A DNA stretch of 64,000 nucleotides. It comes from CAVWXT01 sp963759115. Its GTDB lineage: Bacteria > Planctomycetota > Planctomycetia > Pirellulales > Thermoguttaceae. The translations under genes were made by a program, and so were the position numbers. Below the pieces are notes generated by a model that had not been told where the DNA came from, did not search any database, and was given only the letters and a program-made list of their open reading frames with translations. Shown in pieces: positions 8,201-16,637 of the stretch; within the stretch, counting starts at the first letter, position 1, and each line of letters begins with the position of its first letter. The stretch is from contig CAVWXT010000004.1 of assembly GCA_963759115.1 (NCBI GenBank), forward strand, positions 137,932-201,931, in the 5' to 3' direction.

Positions 8201-9881
8201 TCATGGGCGCGGGGCGGCAGCGTTTCCGGTGACGTGATATAGCCGGAAGCGTCCGACGGACTCATACGGACTCTCGGCAAGATCGAGATATTCCCCGGCC
8301 TGCCTGAGCTTGCGCTCCGGCAGGGCGATCACGTCGCCCGCGTGCAGGGACGGCGCCTGATGCGAATACAGCCTCTGAAGCTGCCCTTCCTTCAAGTCGG
8401 CGCGTAGCCGTGGATCGAGATAGAACACGAACGAGCCGATCCGCTCTTCGGCCACCAGCAGCCGCGGCGGGACTTGGCCCGCGCGATTGAAGTGCTCGGC
8501 CAGGTCGCGGGCGGAGAAGATTTCGGCCACCGGCGGCAGCACCATGGTCATTACGGCCACAAACTGCACGGCCAGCGACAGCGTCGCCGCCGCCAGGCTC
8601 GCCTGCCGCCGGCCGGCATACCACGGCACCAACGGCAAGGGGGCTGCCGCCGCCGCCAAGCCCACCACGGCCCAAACCGGCCAGGCAAACTGCACTTCAA
8701 ACGTCACCTGAACCGCCAACACGGCCGCCGGCAATACGATCGGCCCCGTCCACGACGACCAGACGAAGGTCCGGCCGAAGGATTTTCGGGCGGCCTCGCT
8801 GAGCGTGCCCTCGATCATTCTCGTCCAGACCACCGCCGCCAGGATCGCCATCGGCGGAAACACCGGCCAGAGATACGTCGCCAACTTCGAACTGGCAACC
8901 GTCAGCAGCAACGTCCAACCGATCAGCCAGCACCACAGCAGGAGCGTGGCGCCCGAGTCCGGATTTGGTCGGCCAAGGTCGGGAGAAACAACGCCGGTTC
9001 GTAAACCTCTTTCGCGGATCGCCATCGGAAGATACCCGATCCACGGCAGTCCGCCGCCAAGGAGAATCGGCACGTAGTACCACCACGGCTGGTCGCCGTG
9101 CCGTTGAGTGGCCGTGACCAGGCCCAAGCAGATGCCGGTCGAAAAAGAAATAGCGGAGATAGCCCGGGCTCCGCGTCTCAACCAGGACGTACCAAGGCAT
9201 CGCGACCAGCAAGGCGACGACCAGGACTCCCGTGCCGCGCAGCAGGATCGCGCCGCTCAGCCGCCGCGCGATCGCGAGGTAGCTCCCGTAGGCCAATCCC
9301 ACCACGGCCACGCCGACGAGCCCCTTGGTGAGGATCGACAGCCCCAGGAATACCCCGGCCCCCGCCACGCCGGCGATGGCCGCCCGCCGCGAAGCAGTTC
9401 GCTCCGATTCCCAGAGGAGCAGCACGGTCAGATTGATCCACGGGATCAGGGCCACGTCGTGCGAAGCGGCTTGCGCCAAGGCGGTCGGCAGGATCGTGGT
9501 GGCGTAGAGGATGCCGGCAATCAGGCCCGTGGCCCGGCCGAACATCCGCCAGCCCAACAGCCCCGTCGTCGCCGCGCCCAGCAGGCCGAATATCAGCCCC
9601 GGCAGCCTTGCCGCCGCTTCGCTGGGGCCAAACAGCCGTAGCGACAACGCCTGGGCCCAAAAGTAGAAAATCGGCTTATCGAGAAACGGCTGGCCGAGGA
9701 AGGTCGGCGCCGTCCAGTCGCCCCGTTCGACCATATCCAGCGCGATCGACGTGTGCAGCCCTTCGTCGGGATCCAACAAGGGGAACTCGACCGTCAGCGG
9801 GAAGACGAACATTACCGCCGCCAGCACGCCCGCCAGCAGCACCAGCTTGCCCCAGGCAACCCCCGCCTCGTTTGGCATCAT
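8201..9881 (-). CDS. ArnT/PMT-type glycosyltransferase (frameshifted)
   Basis: Second membrane glycosyltransferase of the window, about 560 residues. The first loop carries LLDPDEGLHTSIALDMVERGDW and FLDKPIFYFW, the acidic donor-site signature and the conserved KP. Around ten hydrophobic segments follow. The frame changes at 9123-9125: on the coding strand CTTGGGCCTGG should read CTTGGCCTGG, which restores HLLGLVTATQRHGDQPWWYYVP. Both parts are well conserved, so an extra G in the assembly is likely. The ORF-less group II intron lies upstream of this gene (its 3' end is 120 bp from the start), on the same strand. Confidence 0.85.
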
Positions 9882-10000
9882 TCCGCCGGGCCTCTTGGCC
9901 TGAACCCGCGCTCCATTGAAGAAAACCGCAACGGTATCCTAACCGAGAATGCAGCGGCGGAAAACGGCAGGATGGTCAAGAGCCGTTCGGTTTTTTGTTG

Positions 10001-10786
10001 ATAGGGGTAGGGAAGGCCGGTTAAGTTCCCGGCCTCCCCTCCCTCCGAACCGGACTGGCGGATTTCCCGCATCCGGCTCTCCGGTTAGTGGTGTTACCTC
10101 GTAGAGGATTGGTGAACCGAGCGCGGGAAGGAAACAAGGTTCCTTCTCGGGATCGGCAGAAGCGAAAGGCCCTGACCTTCACGGGAAGGCCACCAACATG
10201 CAACATCGACGGTGCGGCCAATCTGAGCCAAGTTACGTGTGCCTGACGCAGTCCGTCGTGGCTAGTCGTTGCCGACACTCGCGGTACGGTGTGGTTTTGG
10301 CCGTGCGTCATGTTTCATCCACTTTCCTGCGTCCCTTTGCTCGACGGGCATTGCCCCGCTTCCTCGCTCGTATGGACGCTCTGACTCCTGGGCGGTCGAT
10401 TCTTCGTATCCTTATCAGGGACAATGAACTTCGTCCTTGTACCCGCCCAGGTCTCCTTGCTTCATGTATCAAACCTTCCGACCGTTCCGCCTCCAACCAC
10501 CTGTTGCCGCCTCTGGGGCTTGGTTTGGTTTCCCCCCGGAGCTTACCGCGCGGTCTGCCGACCGCATCCCTTGCGAGGACCACAGCGTCACTTGGGCTTC
10601 GCCTTTTCCTAGCAGGCTCGCCACGACAACCGGCCGAATCGAGTTCGTCATCCTGCGGACCAGCCGTTCACCTTCAGTTGCTCTCCACCCCCTCTCACGA
10701 GGACGCAGTTACTTTCGGTTACGAAGTTCAAACCCAATTTCGACAAGGACTTGCACCTTGCTGATTCGATACACTCACAAGCGCAC
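10001..10786 (-). mobile_element. Group II intron without an ORF
   Basis: On the minus strand the element begins GTGCGCTTGTGAG (10786 downward), matching the GUGYG 5' splice-site consensus, and ends CTACCCCTAT (10010-10001), the usual AY end. Domain V is present at 10047-10079, followed by a domain VI hairpin with an unpaired A eight bases from the 3' end, the expected branch point. The length of about 786 nt and the absence of any reverse-transcriptase motif in all frames mean the intron-encoded protein has been lost. It would need a maturase in trans to splice or move. The 5' exon ends in a GGCGAC/GTCGCC hairpin. Confidence 0.85.
10047..10079 (-). ncRNA. Domain V of the group II intron
   Basis: The 33-nt minus-strand sequence starts GAGCCGGATGCGG, turns through GAAA, and ends CAGTCCGGTTC. 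It folds as a lower helix (GAGCCGGA with TCCGGTTC), a bulge, and an upper GCGG/CCGC stem with a GAAA-containing loop. The conserved catalytic AGC triad is at positions 2-4. This is the best-conserved part of group II introns and makes the identification firm. Confidence 0.9.
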
Positions 10787-10815
10787 TAGGAGGCGACTCC
10801 TGTCGCCGATTGCCT
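10787..10815. repeat. Hairpin repeat abutting the intron's 5' splice site
   Basis: The sequence TAGGAGGCGACTCCTGTCGCC followed by GATTGCC begins at the first base outside the intron. It matches the left arm of the larger inverted repeat at 33643-33708 almost exactly. On the intron's strand it forms a GGCGAC-AGGA-GTCGCC hairpin immediately before the insertion point. Confidence 0.75.
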
Positions 10816-10932
10816 TGGATTCCGTCGCGGCCGCTTGCGGAGTCGGGACGGAAGCTCGCTGGACCACGGCACGTCGTTTTTCTATAATCCACGCTTACGT
10901 CCAAGGGCCGGAGCCGTGCGCCAAGGGCGCCG

Positions 10933-11050
10933 GTAGTCTGACATCCACAAAATGTCGGGTTGGGTGCCACGGGCAACTTGTCTGCCCGTGTCTCCTGCAC
11001 GGGCAGGCAAGCTGCCCGTGGCACCCGATAATTTCGGTGTGTCAGACTAC
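10933..11050. repeat. 118-bp terminal-inverted-repeat element, copy 1
   Basis: Perfect 11-bp terminal inverted repeats, GTAGTCTGACA and TGTCAGACTAC, bound a core that is itself palindromic: GGGTGCCACGGGCA...TGCCCGTGGCACCC with a nested CTTGTCTGCCCGTG/CACGGGCAGGCAAG. A second copy of identical length is at 36149-36266. Small size, terminal repeats and lack of coding capacity fit a miniature inverted-repeat element. This copy lies between the group II intron and the DUF5009 gene. Confidence 0.85.
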
Positions 11051-11108
11051 CAGCGGATCTCCGCGCCAGGTTTCGCCCGCCGTTCTTCTTCCGATGGGAG
11101 TGCGTGCC

Positions 11109-12515
11109 ATGACAACCGATCCGCTTCCGTCCTCCCCGTCGCCCGCCGGGCAACCGCCCAGCGAACGGATTCTCTCGCTCGACGTCTTCCGCGGCCTGAC
11201 GATGCTGGTGATGCTGTTCTGTAACGACATCAACGATTACGGCGTCAAGTACGCGCCCTGGTTGCTGTACCACATGGATGAGATTTCGGTGAAGCAACTG
11301 TACCGCGTGGATCAGCCGTTGAAGAAAGGGGAGCTGCCGCCGGACATCGACGCCGACACGCTGCCGACCGGCCTCGCCAAGCGGCTGACGACGGGCAAGA
11401 TCGACTTCATGACGCTGCCGGACGTGATCTTTCCCACCTTCCTGTTTATCGTCGGTCTGTCGATTCCGGTCGCGCTCGAGCGGCGGATCGCCCGCGGCGA
11501 CTCGATGCTCAAGCTCAGCGGGCACGTCGCGCTGCGCTGGTTCGAGATGATCGTCATCGGGCTCTGCATGTTGAATATGCACAGCGTCAAGCCCGCGGGC
11601 GGCATGAGCTCCGACCTGTGGCGAATGCTGTTGTTCCCCAGCATGATCCTGTTGTGGAACCGTTATCCCTCGACGCGGGGCATACTGCGCTGGCTCTTCG
11701 TAGCCCTGCGCGTGGCGGGCGCTGCCCTGTTGGTCTACCTGCTGGTGATCTTCCGCCGGGACGGCAACGAGTGGCTCGCTCCGGGATGGTGGGGCATCAT
11801 CGGGCTGATCGGCTGGACGTATCTCGCGGCGGCGCTCGTTTGGCTCGCGGCTCGCGACCTGGGGGTGGCAATCATCGGCGCGCTGGCGTTGGCGGTTACA
11901 TTCCGTCTTGGTTACGATACGATCGGCCTTTCGCAGTGGTGGCGGAGCACGTTCCACGGCTGGATGATCGAGCCGGGGAGCCTGGCCGGGCTCGTTACGC
12001 CGGTCTTCGGCGGCATGGCGATCGCCACGCTTTTCCGGCCCACGTCGCCGGCGCGGACGCCGCGGCGTCGGATCGCCTGGATCCTGGTGTTTGGCGCCGG
12101 CTTCGCCGCGGCCGCCTTCCTGCTGCGGCCGATCTTTGGCTTGGGCATCAGCAAGGGGCCGGCCACGCCCGCCTACGTGCTCTACTGCTCGGCCATCGCC
12201 TGTGCGGTCTATGCGTTTCTCTACTGGCTGGTCGACGTGATGAAGATCAACCGCTGGACGGTGCTGGTCGGTCCGGCGGGCTCGAACACGCTCTTGATGT
12301 ACATGCTCCCCTGGATCTTCGTCTTCTCGCTGGCGATGTTCGGCATCGACTATTCGCACGACTTCATCACGGTGTCGCTCTCCAGCCTTGGGATCGAGAG
12401 TCCGCTGCATCTCTACGAGGGTTGGTGGGGAGTCGGCCGTGCGGCGGTGATGGCCGTGTGCCTGATGGGCGTGACGGGCCTGCTGACCCGTTGCCGCATC
12501 CGGCTGCAACTGTAA
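11109..12515 (+). CDS. DUF5009-type membrane acyltransferase-like protein
   Basis: A protein of 468 residues with about ten hydrophobic segments. The N-terminus has the signature RILSLDVFRGLTMLVMLFCND and the TLPDVIFPTFLFIVGLSIPVAL helix, typical of the DUF5009/heparan-alpha-glucosaminide N-acetyltransferase-like family that moves acetyl groups across membranes onto sugars. The C-terminus has GSNTLLMYMLPW. The start (11109) has GGGAG nine bases upstream; an in-frame ATG at 11094 is less likely. A paralogue is at 44186-45402 inside the glycosidase island, which suggests a role in glycan modification. Confidence 0.75.
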   Translation: MTTDPLPSSPSPAGQPPSERILSLDVFRGLTMLVMLFCNDINDYGVKYAPWLLYHMDEISVKQLYRVDQPLKKGELPPDIDADTLPTGLAKRLTTGKIDFMTLPDVIFPTFLFIVGLSIPVALERRIARGDSMLKLSGHVALRWFEMIVIGLCMLNMHSVKPAGGMSSDLWRMLLFPSMILLWNRYPSTRGILRWLFVALRVAGAALLVYLLVIFRRDGNEWLAPGWWGIIGLIGWTYLAAALVWLAARDLGVAIIGALALAVTFRLGYDTIGLSQWWRSTFHGWMIEPGSLAGLVTPVFGGMAIATLFRPTSPARTPRRRIAWILVFGAGFAAAAFLLRPIFGLGISKGPATPAYVLYCSAIACAVYAFLYWLVDVMKINRWTVLVGPAGSNTLLMYMLPWIFVFSLAMFGIDYSHDFITVSLSSLGIESPLHLYEGWWGVGRAAVMAVCLMGVTGLLTRCRIRLQL

Positions 12516-12576
12516 AGCTGTTGCCGCGAGGTCGGTCGCGTTTTATGCATTGTGCGAGGGAACAAGGAACGGTTTG

Positions 12577-13338
12577 ATGACTCCGCAACAGTTCATCGCC
12601 AAGTGGCAACGGGCCAACCTCTCGGAACGCAGCGCCTGCCAGCAGCATTTCCTCGACCTGTGCGAACTGCTGGACCAGCCCAAGCCGGCCGCGGCCGATC
12701 CGGACGGCGACTGGTACACCTTCGAGAAGGGCGTCACGAAGACCGAGGGGGGCGACGGCTGGGCCGACGTCTGGATGCGCGGCCATTTCGGCTGGGAGTA
12801 CAAGGGCAAGCACAAGGACCTCAAGGCGGCGTACGCGCAACTGCTCCTGTACCGCGAGGCCCTGGAAAATCCGCCGCTTATGGTCGTGTGCGACATGGAC
12901 CGCTTCGAGGTCCATACCAACTTCACGGCCACGGCCAAGCGGAAATACGAGTTCGACCTGGCGGGCCTGGCCGAGCCGGCCAACCTCGACGTGCTCCGCA
13001 AGCTGTTCACCGATCCCGAGTCGCTGCGGCCGGGCATCACCAGCGAGAGCGTCACCATCGAGGCGGCCAAGCGCTTCGGTGAACTGGCCGACGCCATGCG
13101 CCTCAAGGGTATTGAGCCGCTCCGCGCCGCCCACTTCTTGATGAAGCTGATGTTCTGCATGTTTGGCGAGGACGTGGGGCTGCTGCCGGCCGGACTGTTC
13201 GGCCGCCTCCTGGACGACGGCAAGGCGAACCCGGCCAGCCTCAACCGCCGGCTGGGACGCCAGCAATCGGGCGGATGGGCGAGTTGCCAGTTCAGGCCAC
13301 AAGATTATCAGGCCAGCGCCGGGCACGCAATCCGATGA
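12577..13338 (+). pseudogene. MmeI-like restriction-methylase, N-terminal fragment
   Basis: About 230 recognisable residues: MTPQQFIAKWQRANLSERSACQQHF, DWYTFEKGVTKTEGGDGWADVW, FGWEYKGKHKDL (the D...ExK nuclease core: Asp in GWADVW and E-Y-K), MVVCDMDRFEVHTNF, and the helical spacer ending GLLPAGLFGRLLDDGK. This is the nuclease plus spacer of single-chain type IIL-like enzymes, normally near 900-1,100 residues. Homology stops near 13260, and the frame ends at 13338 in unrelated sequence. The methyltransferase core is missing; the C-terminal end of such a protein reappears at 15480-16124 on the same strand, beyond an inserted cassette. Confidence 0.8.
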
Positions 13339-14326
13339 TAAGTCTAGGTGGCTCGGGCCGTGCTTCGATGCTCGCCGGAACCGTAATTCGTGCGGGTAAT
13401 CTTGCCTTGAATTCGCCTAAGCCGCCGTCAAGCCGCAAATCTGCAAGCCGGTTCTCAGTTTCCGGGTTGACTATCACGCCATAGTCGGAACGAACCCCAA
13501 GCAAGCCGTTGTCATAGGCCCCGTGATGTAGCCGACACAATGCAAGGCCGTTGGTCACCTCGTCGGTTGACTCGGGGAAAGACACCGGGATGATATGCGC
13601 GGCGTCAACCAGCTTCAGGCGCAATTGCAGACCGCACAACGGTACGAATATGCCCGTAAGACGGCGGGACGGAATTGTGAGTCCCGGTACGCTCGCATGG
13701 TTTGCACAAGATCATAGCGCCGCGCCGCTTGGATGTCGGTTTGCGATTCGTCAAGGAAGTTACGCTCTTCCTCTGGACTCGCTTTGGCAAGATCAACCGC
13801 TGCAGGGGCATCATCTTCTGAATTGTGCAGCGGTAAACCGTTCTCGACATACCACAAGAGTGAATCAGGGGCAACGGCAACCACGACCTCCTGCCCCGTC
13901 AGTGCCGGGCGCAGGTACGTTGCAATACCAACTCGGTTTGCAGTTTCCAGAGTCCCGGAGATTACCTGGAGACTGGGGGAACGAGTAGAGAAGCTAACAT
14001 GACGGCGGGCATCCCAGAAGGCATAGACTCCAAACTCTTGGCTCCAACCGCCAAGCAATGTGCGGGAACCGGGTTCGAGAGGGATTCCGCTTACGTTGGT
14101 AAGCTGAATGCGTCTTTCGTTTGCCGGTCGCACGTCCGGCCCACCGCCGCCGGGCGTAATCGTCCAAAGAAAAACGATGCAATCCGTTGTGCGGTTTCCG
14201 GTAATTACCCGGATTCTGGCGGGTCGGTACGCGTTGTTGCTCGCGGCCCGAATTACGGTAGCGCTTGACCGCTCCAACAGTGGCAATGAATTCATCGACC
14301 AGTTGGGGAAACCGGATTCCGGCCAT
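13292..14326 (-). CDS. HNH endonuclease of the inserted R-M cassette (frameshifted)
   Basis: Roughly 340 residues over three frames. The N-terminal part (MAGIRFPQLVDEF...) has a beta-rich domain of unknown type. The C-terminal part has an HNH nuclease: Y-R-C-A-V-C, VDAAHIIPVS, and TNGLALCRLHHGAYDNGLL. The first break is near 14235. The second, near 13632, fits loss of one copy of a 7-bp direct repeat (TGCGGTC), which would restore CAVCGLQLRLKLVDAAHI. The start ATG 14326 follows the methyltransferase stop by five bases and has AGGAG upstream. It is presumably the restriction partner of that methyltransferase. Confidence 0.75.
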
Positions 14327-14331
14327 CGCTC

Positions 14332-15324
14332 CTAACTCCTGCACGCGGCACGTTTCGGTTTCATTTGCGTTTTGTCAGTTGTAGCATCGAACAACGGCCC
14401 AATCTCAAAGCGAACCATCGAACCTTCGATGTACCGGGATTCAGTCTCCGAGGCCAACCAACGCCGGCCAGACTGGTCGCAAACCGCCCCCGTAACGTTG
14501 CTGCCAGCAAACGGGTCAAGCACCAGGTCGCTCTTGTCGGTCAGGAACTCGATAAAGAACTTGACCAGTTGTTCCGGGTAGCGGGCTGGGTGGGGCTTAA
14601 TGCCACGCTCCTTGCAGTTCCGAAGATACGCACTGTTGGATTCGGTGTTAGCAATCTGAATGAGGTTTGGGGGAATCGACCCGCCGTTGTCTCGTTGGAA
14701 CTTGGTCGATATGTCATGCCCGGACGGCCGCTTCATCGGCTTGTACCCGTTCTTAATCAAGCCTTTCATACTTTCGCTGTAGGGCTGCAAGACGCGCCTG
14801 TTGTCAGCCTTCGGCCATTCGGTCTTGCCAAACCACCAAACCATGTTCACGGCATCTTTCACGCGAAGCCGCCGAACCGTCACCCATTCCGCCGGGGTCG
14901 GAAGGCGCGCCGGATTGAACCAGTAGAACTCTTGTGCTAGGTGAAAAATCCTTGCCAGCTTGACGGCCAACTCGAAATGGTAAACGCTCCGAACCGGAAC
15001 CCCCGGAACCCACGCCCCGCCGATGTCGAGAATGAAACTCCCGGTGTCTTTCAAGACGCGTTTGATTTCCTCACAGAAGGGCATAAACCATTCAAGATAA
15101 CGGTCGAAAGGTTCGTTGCCGTATTCCTTCTTGCGAGTCAGGGCAAACGGCGGGGAAGTCATGACCAAGTCAACGCTGTTGCTGGGCAACTTTCGCAGCA
15201 ACTCAATTGCGTCAACGTGGAACATCACACCGCCTGGAGTGCTGTAGGCGGGAGAGAGTTTCGACAACCGAAGCTCGTTGACCCAGTGAAGGTCGGAATG
15301 AAAGGCGTCTCGTGTAAGCATCAT
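14332..15324 (-). CDS. Type II DNA methyltransferase, N4-cytosine/N6-adenine class
   Basis: A protein of 330 residues with motif IV (TSPPF, residues 56-60) near the N-terminus and the SAM-binding motif I (LDPFAGSNVTG) near the C-terminus, the beta-class order. SPPF is more typical of N4-cytosine enzymes. The segment HLAQEFYWFNPARLPTPAEW and KDAVNMVWWFGKT fits the usual target-recognition neighbourhood. I chose the ATG pair at 15324/15321; a TTG at 15381 is an alternative. The HNH gene follows immediately on the same strand, giving a compact two-gene restriction-modification cassette. Confidence 0.9.
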   Translation of the reverse strand: MMLTRDAFHSDLHWVNELRLSKLSPAYSTPGGVMFHVDAIELLRKLPSNSVDLVMTSPPFALTRKKEYGNEPFDRYLEWFMPFCEEIKRVLKDTGSFILDIGGAWVPGVPVRSVYHFELAVKLARIFHLAQEFYWFNPARLPTPAEWVTVRRLRVKDAVNMVWWFGKTEWPKADNRRVLQPYSESMKGLIKNGYKPMKRPSGHDISTKFQRDNGGSIPPNLIQIANTESNSAYLRNCKERGIKPHPARYPEQLVKFFIEFLTDKSDLVLDPFAGSNVTGAVCDQSGRRWLASETESRYIEGSMVRFEIGPLFDATTDKTQMKPKRAACRS

Positions 15325-15371
15325 GCCTGGTTCCAAACCGGCGTTTGGGTGGTAGTCCACCGCCCGATTAT

Positions 15372-15387
15372 TGTACACCAATGTACA
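15372..15387. promoter_or_regulatory. TGTACA inverted repeat upstream of the methyltransferase
   Basis: Two TGTACA hexamers separated by CCAA lie about 50 bp upstream of the methyltransferase start. The same hexamer core is at the centre of the 30-bp palindrome before the XRE regulator gene (16148-16177). It is a candidate operator; no experimental support. Confidence 0.35.
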
Positions 15388-15479
15388 CTAAATGCAACAA
15401 CGATTCTCGAAAAAATCGACAAACAAGAAACCATTCCGCGAGAAATGCGGAGAGATTTCGAAGGAAATTCCCCTTTGGA

Positions 15480-16124
15480 GAGCTTAGCACGACGCGTCCG
15501 GACCTGCAAGCCACCCGCACCGTGTCCAAACACAACTCGCGTTACACGCCGACGAGTTGTTTCGAGACGTTTCCGTTGCCGGAGTGCGTGGGGGCGACGG
15601 GCGGGAAAGCTGACGCCATTGCCGCCGCGGCCCGCGAACTCGACGAACTGCGGAACCGCTGGCTCAACCCGCCGGAATGGACCAAGACCGAAGTGCTGGA
15701 GTTCCCCGGCTCGGCCGATGGGCCGTGGGCGCGATATGTCGATCCGGCCACGGTGAGCCCGCAGCCGGTGAGCCCTCACCCTAACCCTCTCCCGACCAAC
15801 CTGCGGTCGGTGCCCGGCGAGGGGACCAACGCTGCTGGCCGCCCTCACCCTAACCCTCTCCCAAAGGGCGAGGGGACTGGTGGGATCGGCACGGTCCGCT
15901 GGCCGCGTGTCGTGCCCAAAGACGCCGAGTGTGCCGAGAGCTTAAAGAAGCGGACGTTGACGAACCTCTACAACCAGCGTCCGACGTGGCTCGTGCAGGC
16001 TCACGAGAAGCTCGACACCGCGGTGTTCGCCGCCTACGGTTGGGACTCGGACATGAGCGACGAGGAACTGCTCGAGCGGCTGCTTCGATTGAACTTGGAA
16101 CGCGCGGGTACCCAATCGAGCTAA
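15480..16124 (+). pseudogene. MmeI-like restriction-methylase, C-terminal fragment
   Basis: Reads SRYTPTSCFETFPLPE, then AARELDELRNRWLNPPEW, LKKRTLTNLYNQRPTWLVQAHEKLDTAVFAAYGW and DEELLERLLRLNLERA. These are the conserved C-terminal blocks of MmeI-like and related large class I methyltransferases. No start codon or methyltransferase core precedes it. It is collinear with the N-terminal fragment at 12577 and continues the same gene on the other side of the inserted cassette. Two tandem palindromic repeats inserted in frame (15771-15880) encode PHPNPLP segments. Confidence 0.8.
15771..15880. repeat. Two tandem CCCTCACCCTAACCCTC palindromic repeats
   Basis: Copies at about 15771-15828 and 15841-15880 each start with CCCTCACCCTAACCCTCTCCC and end with a complementary GGCGAGGGGAC. 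They are read in frame in the methylase C-terminal fragment as SPHPNPLP...GEG and RPHPNPLPKGEG. This repeat type is scattered through many bacterial genomes and often adds 'PHPNPLPxGEG' to predicted proteins. Confidence 0.8.
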
Positions 16125-16147
16125 TTTTCTGGCCTCCGCTTGACCGA

Positions 16148-16177
16148 TGTTGTATTTGTTGTACAATGAATACAACA
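16148..16177. promoter_or_regulatory. 30-bp palindromic operator candidate before the XRE gene
   Basis: TGTTGTATT-TG-TTGTACAA-TG-AATACAACA: 26 of 30 positions are symmetric, centred on TTGTACAA. It ends 56 bp before the start codon of the XRE-family regulator at 16234. Position and symmetry are those of an autoregulatory operator bound by a homodimer. Confidence 0.6.
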
Positions 16178-16233
16178 GGTGAGGTGGCCAAGGACGGCCG
16201 CAACGCGAGAACCCTTTACCAGAGGGCACGGCC

Positions 16234-16605
16234 ATGAGTCCTAACCCGTTTTCAAAGCTGTTGCGGCGGCTGCGAACCGAACAGGGGGCAACCTTGCGGG
16301 AGTTTTGTCTGAAACACGGCTTCGATCCGGGCAACTACAGCCGGCTGGAACGAGGGCTCTATCCGCCGCCTGAGAGCCGCGATTGCCTGGAGAGGTACGC
16401 CACGGCCCTGGGATTGGCTCCGGGGTCCGATCGGTGGCTGGAGTTCTTCGACGTGGCGGCCGCGGAGCGCGGGCGGATTCCGGACGATCTGATGTCGGAC
16501 GCCGAGGTCGTCGAGAAGCTTCCCGTCTTGTTTCGCACCCTGCGCGGGACGCCGCTGTCGTCGGAGCAACTGGACCAATTGGTCGAAAAGGTCCGCCGGA
16601 GTTAG
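16234..16605 (+). CDS. XRE-family helix-turn-helix regulator
   Basis: A 123-residue protein. Residues 5-65 form an XRE/Cro-type helix-turn-helix (FSKLLRRLRTEQGATLREFCLKHGFDPGNYSRLERG), with GNYSRLERG as recognition helix and turn. The C-terminal part (KLPVLFRTLRGTPLSSEQLDQLVEKVR) is a helical tail found in many antitoxin-like regulators. It follows the split restriction locus by 110 bp and has a near-perfect 30-bp palindrome upstream. It may be a controller (C-protein-like) of the restriction genes or an antitoxin lacking a partner; the sequence does not decide. Confidence 0.75.
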   Translation: MSPNPFSKLLRRLRTEQGATLREFCLKHGFDPGNYSRLERGLYPPPESRDCLERYATALGLAPGSDRWLEFFDVAAAERGRIPDDLMSDAEVVEKLPVLFRTLRGTPLSSEQLDQLVEKVRRS

Positions 16606-16637
16606 CCGACGGCGTTGCCGGCGATGTTCGTATTTCG

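Noticed and set aside
10308..10583. Small basic reading frames within the group II intron
   Set aside because: They follow the structured RNA domains and contain no reverse-transcriptase, maturase or endonuclease motif.
10728..12509. An open frame of 593 codons on the minus strand opposite the DUF5009 gene
   Set aside because: Its composition (Gln, Arg, His, Asp-rich, no hydrophobic core) is that of an antisense shadow; the plus strand has the membrane-protein signature.
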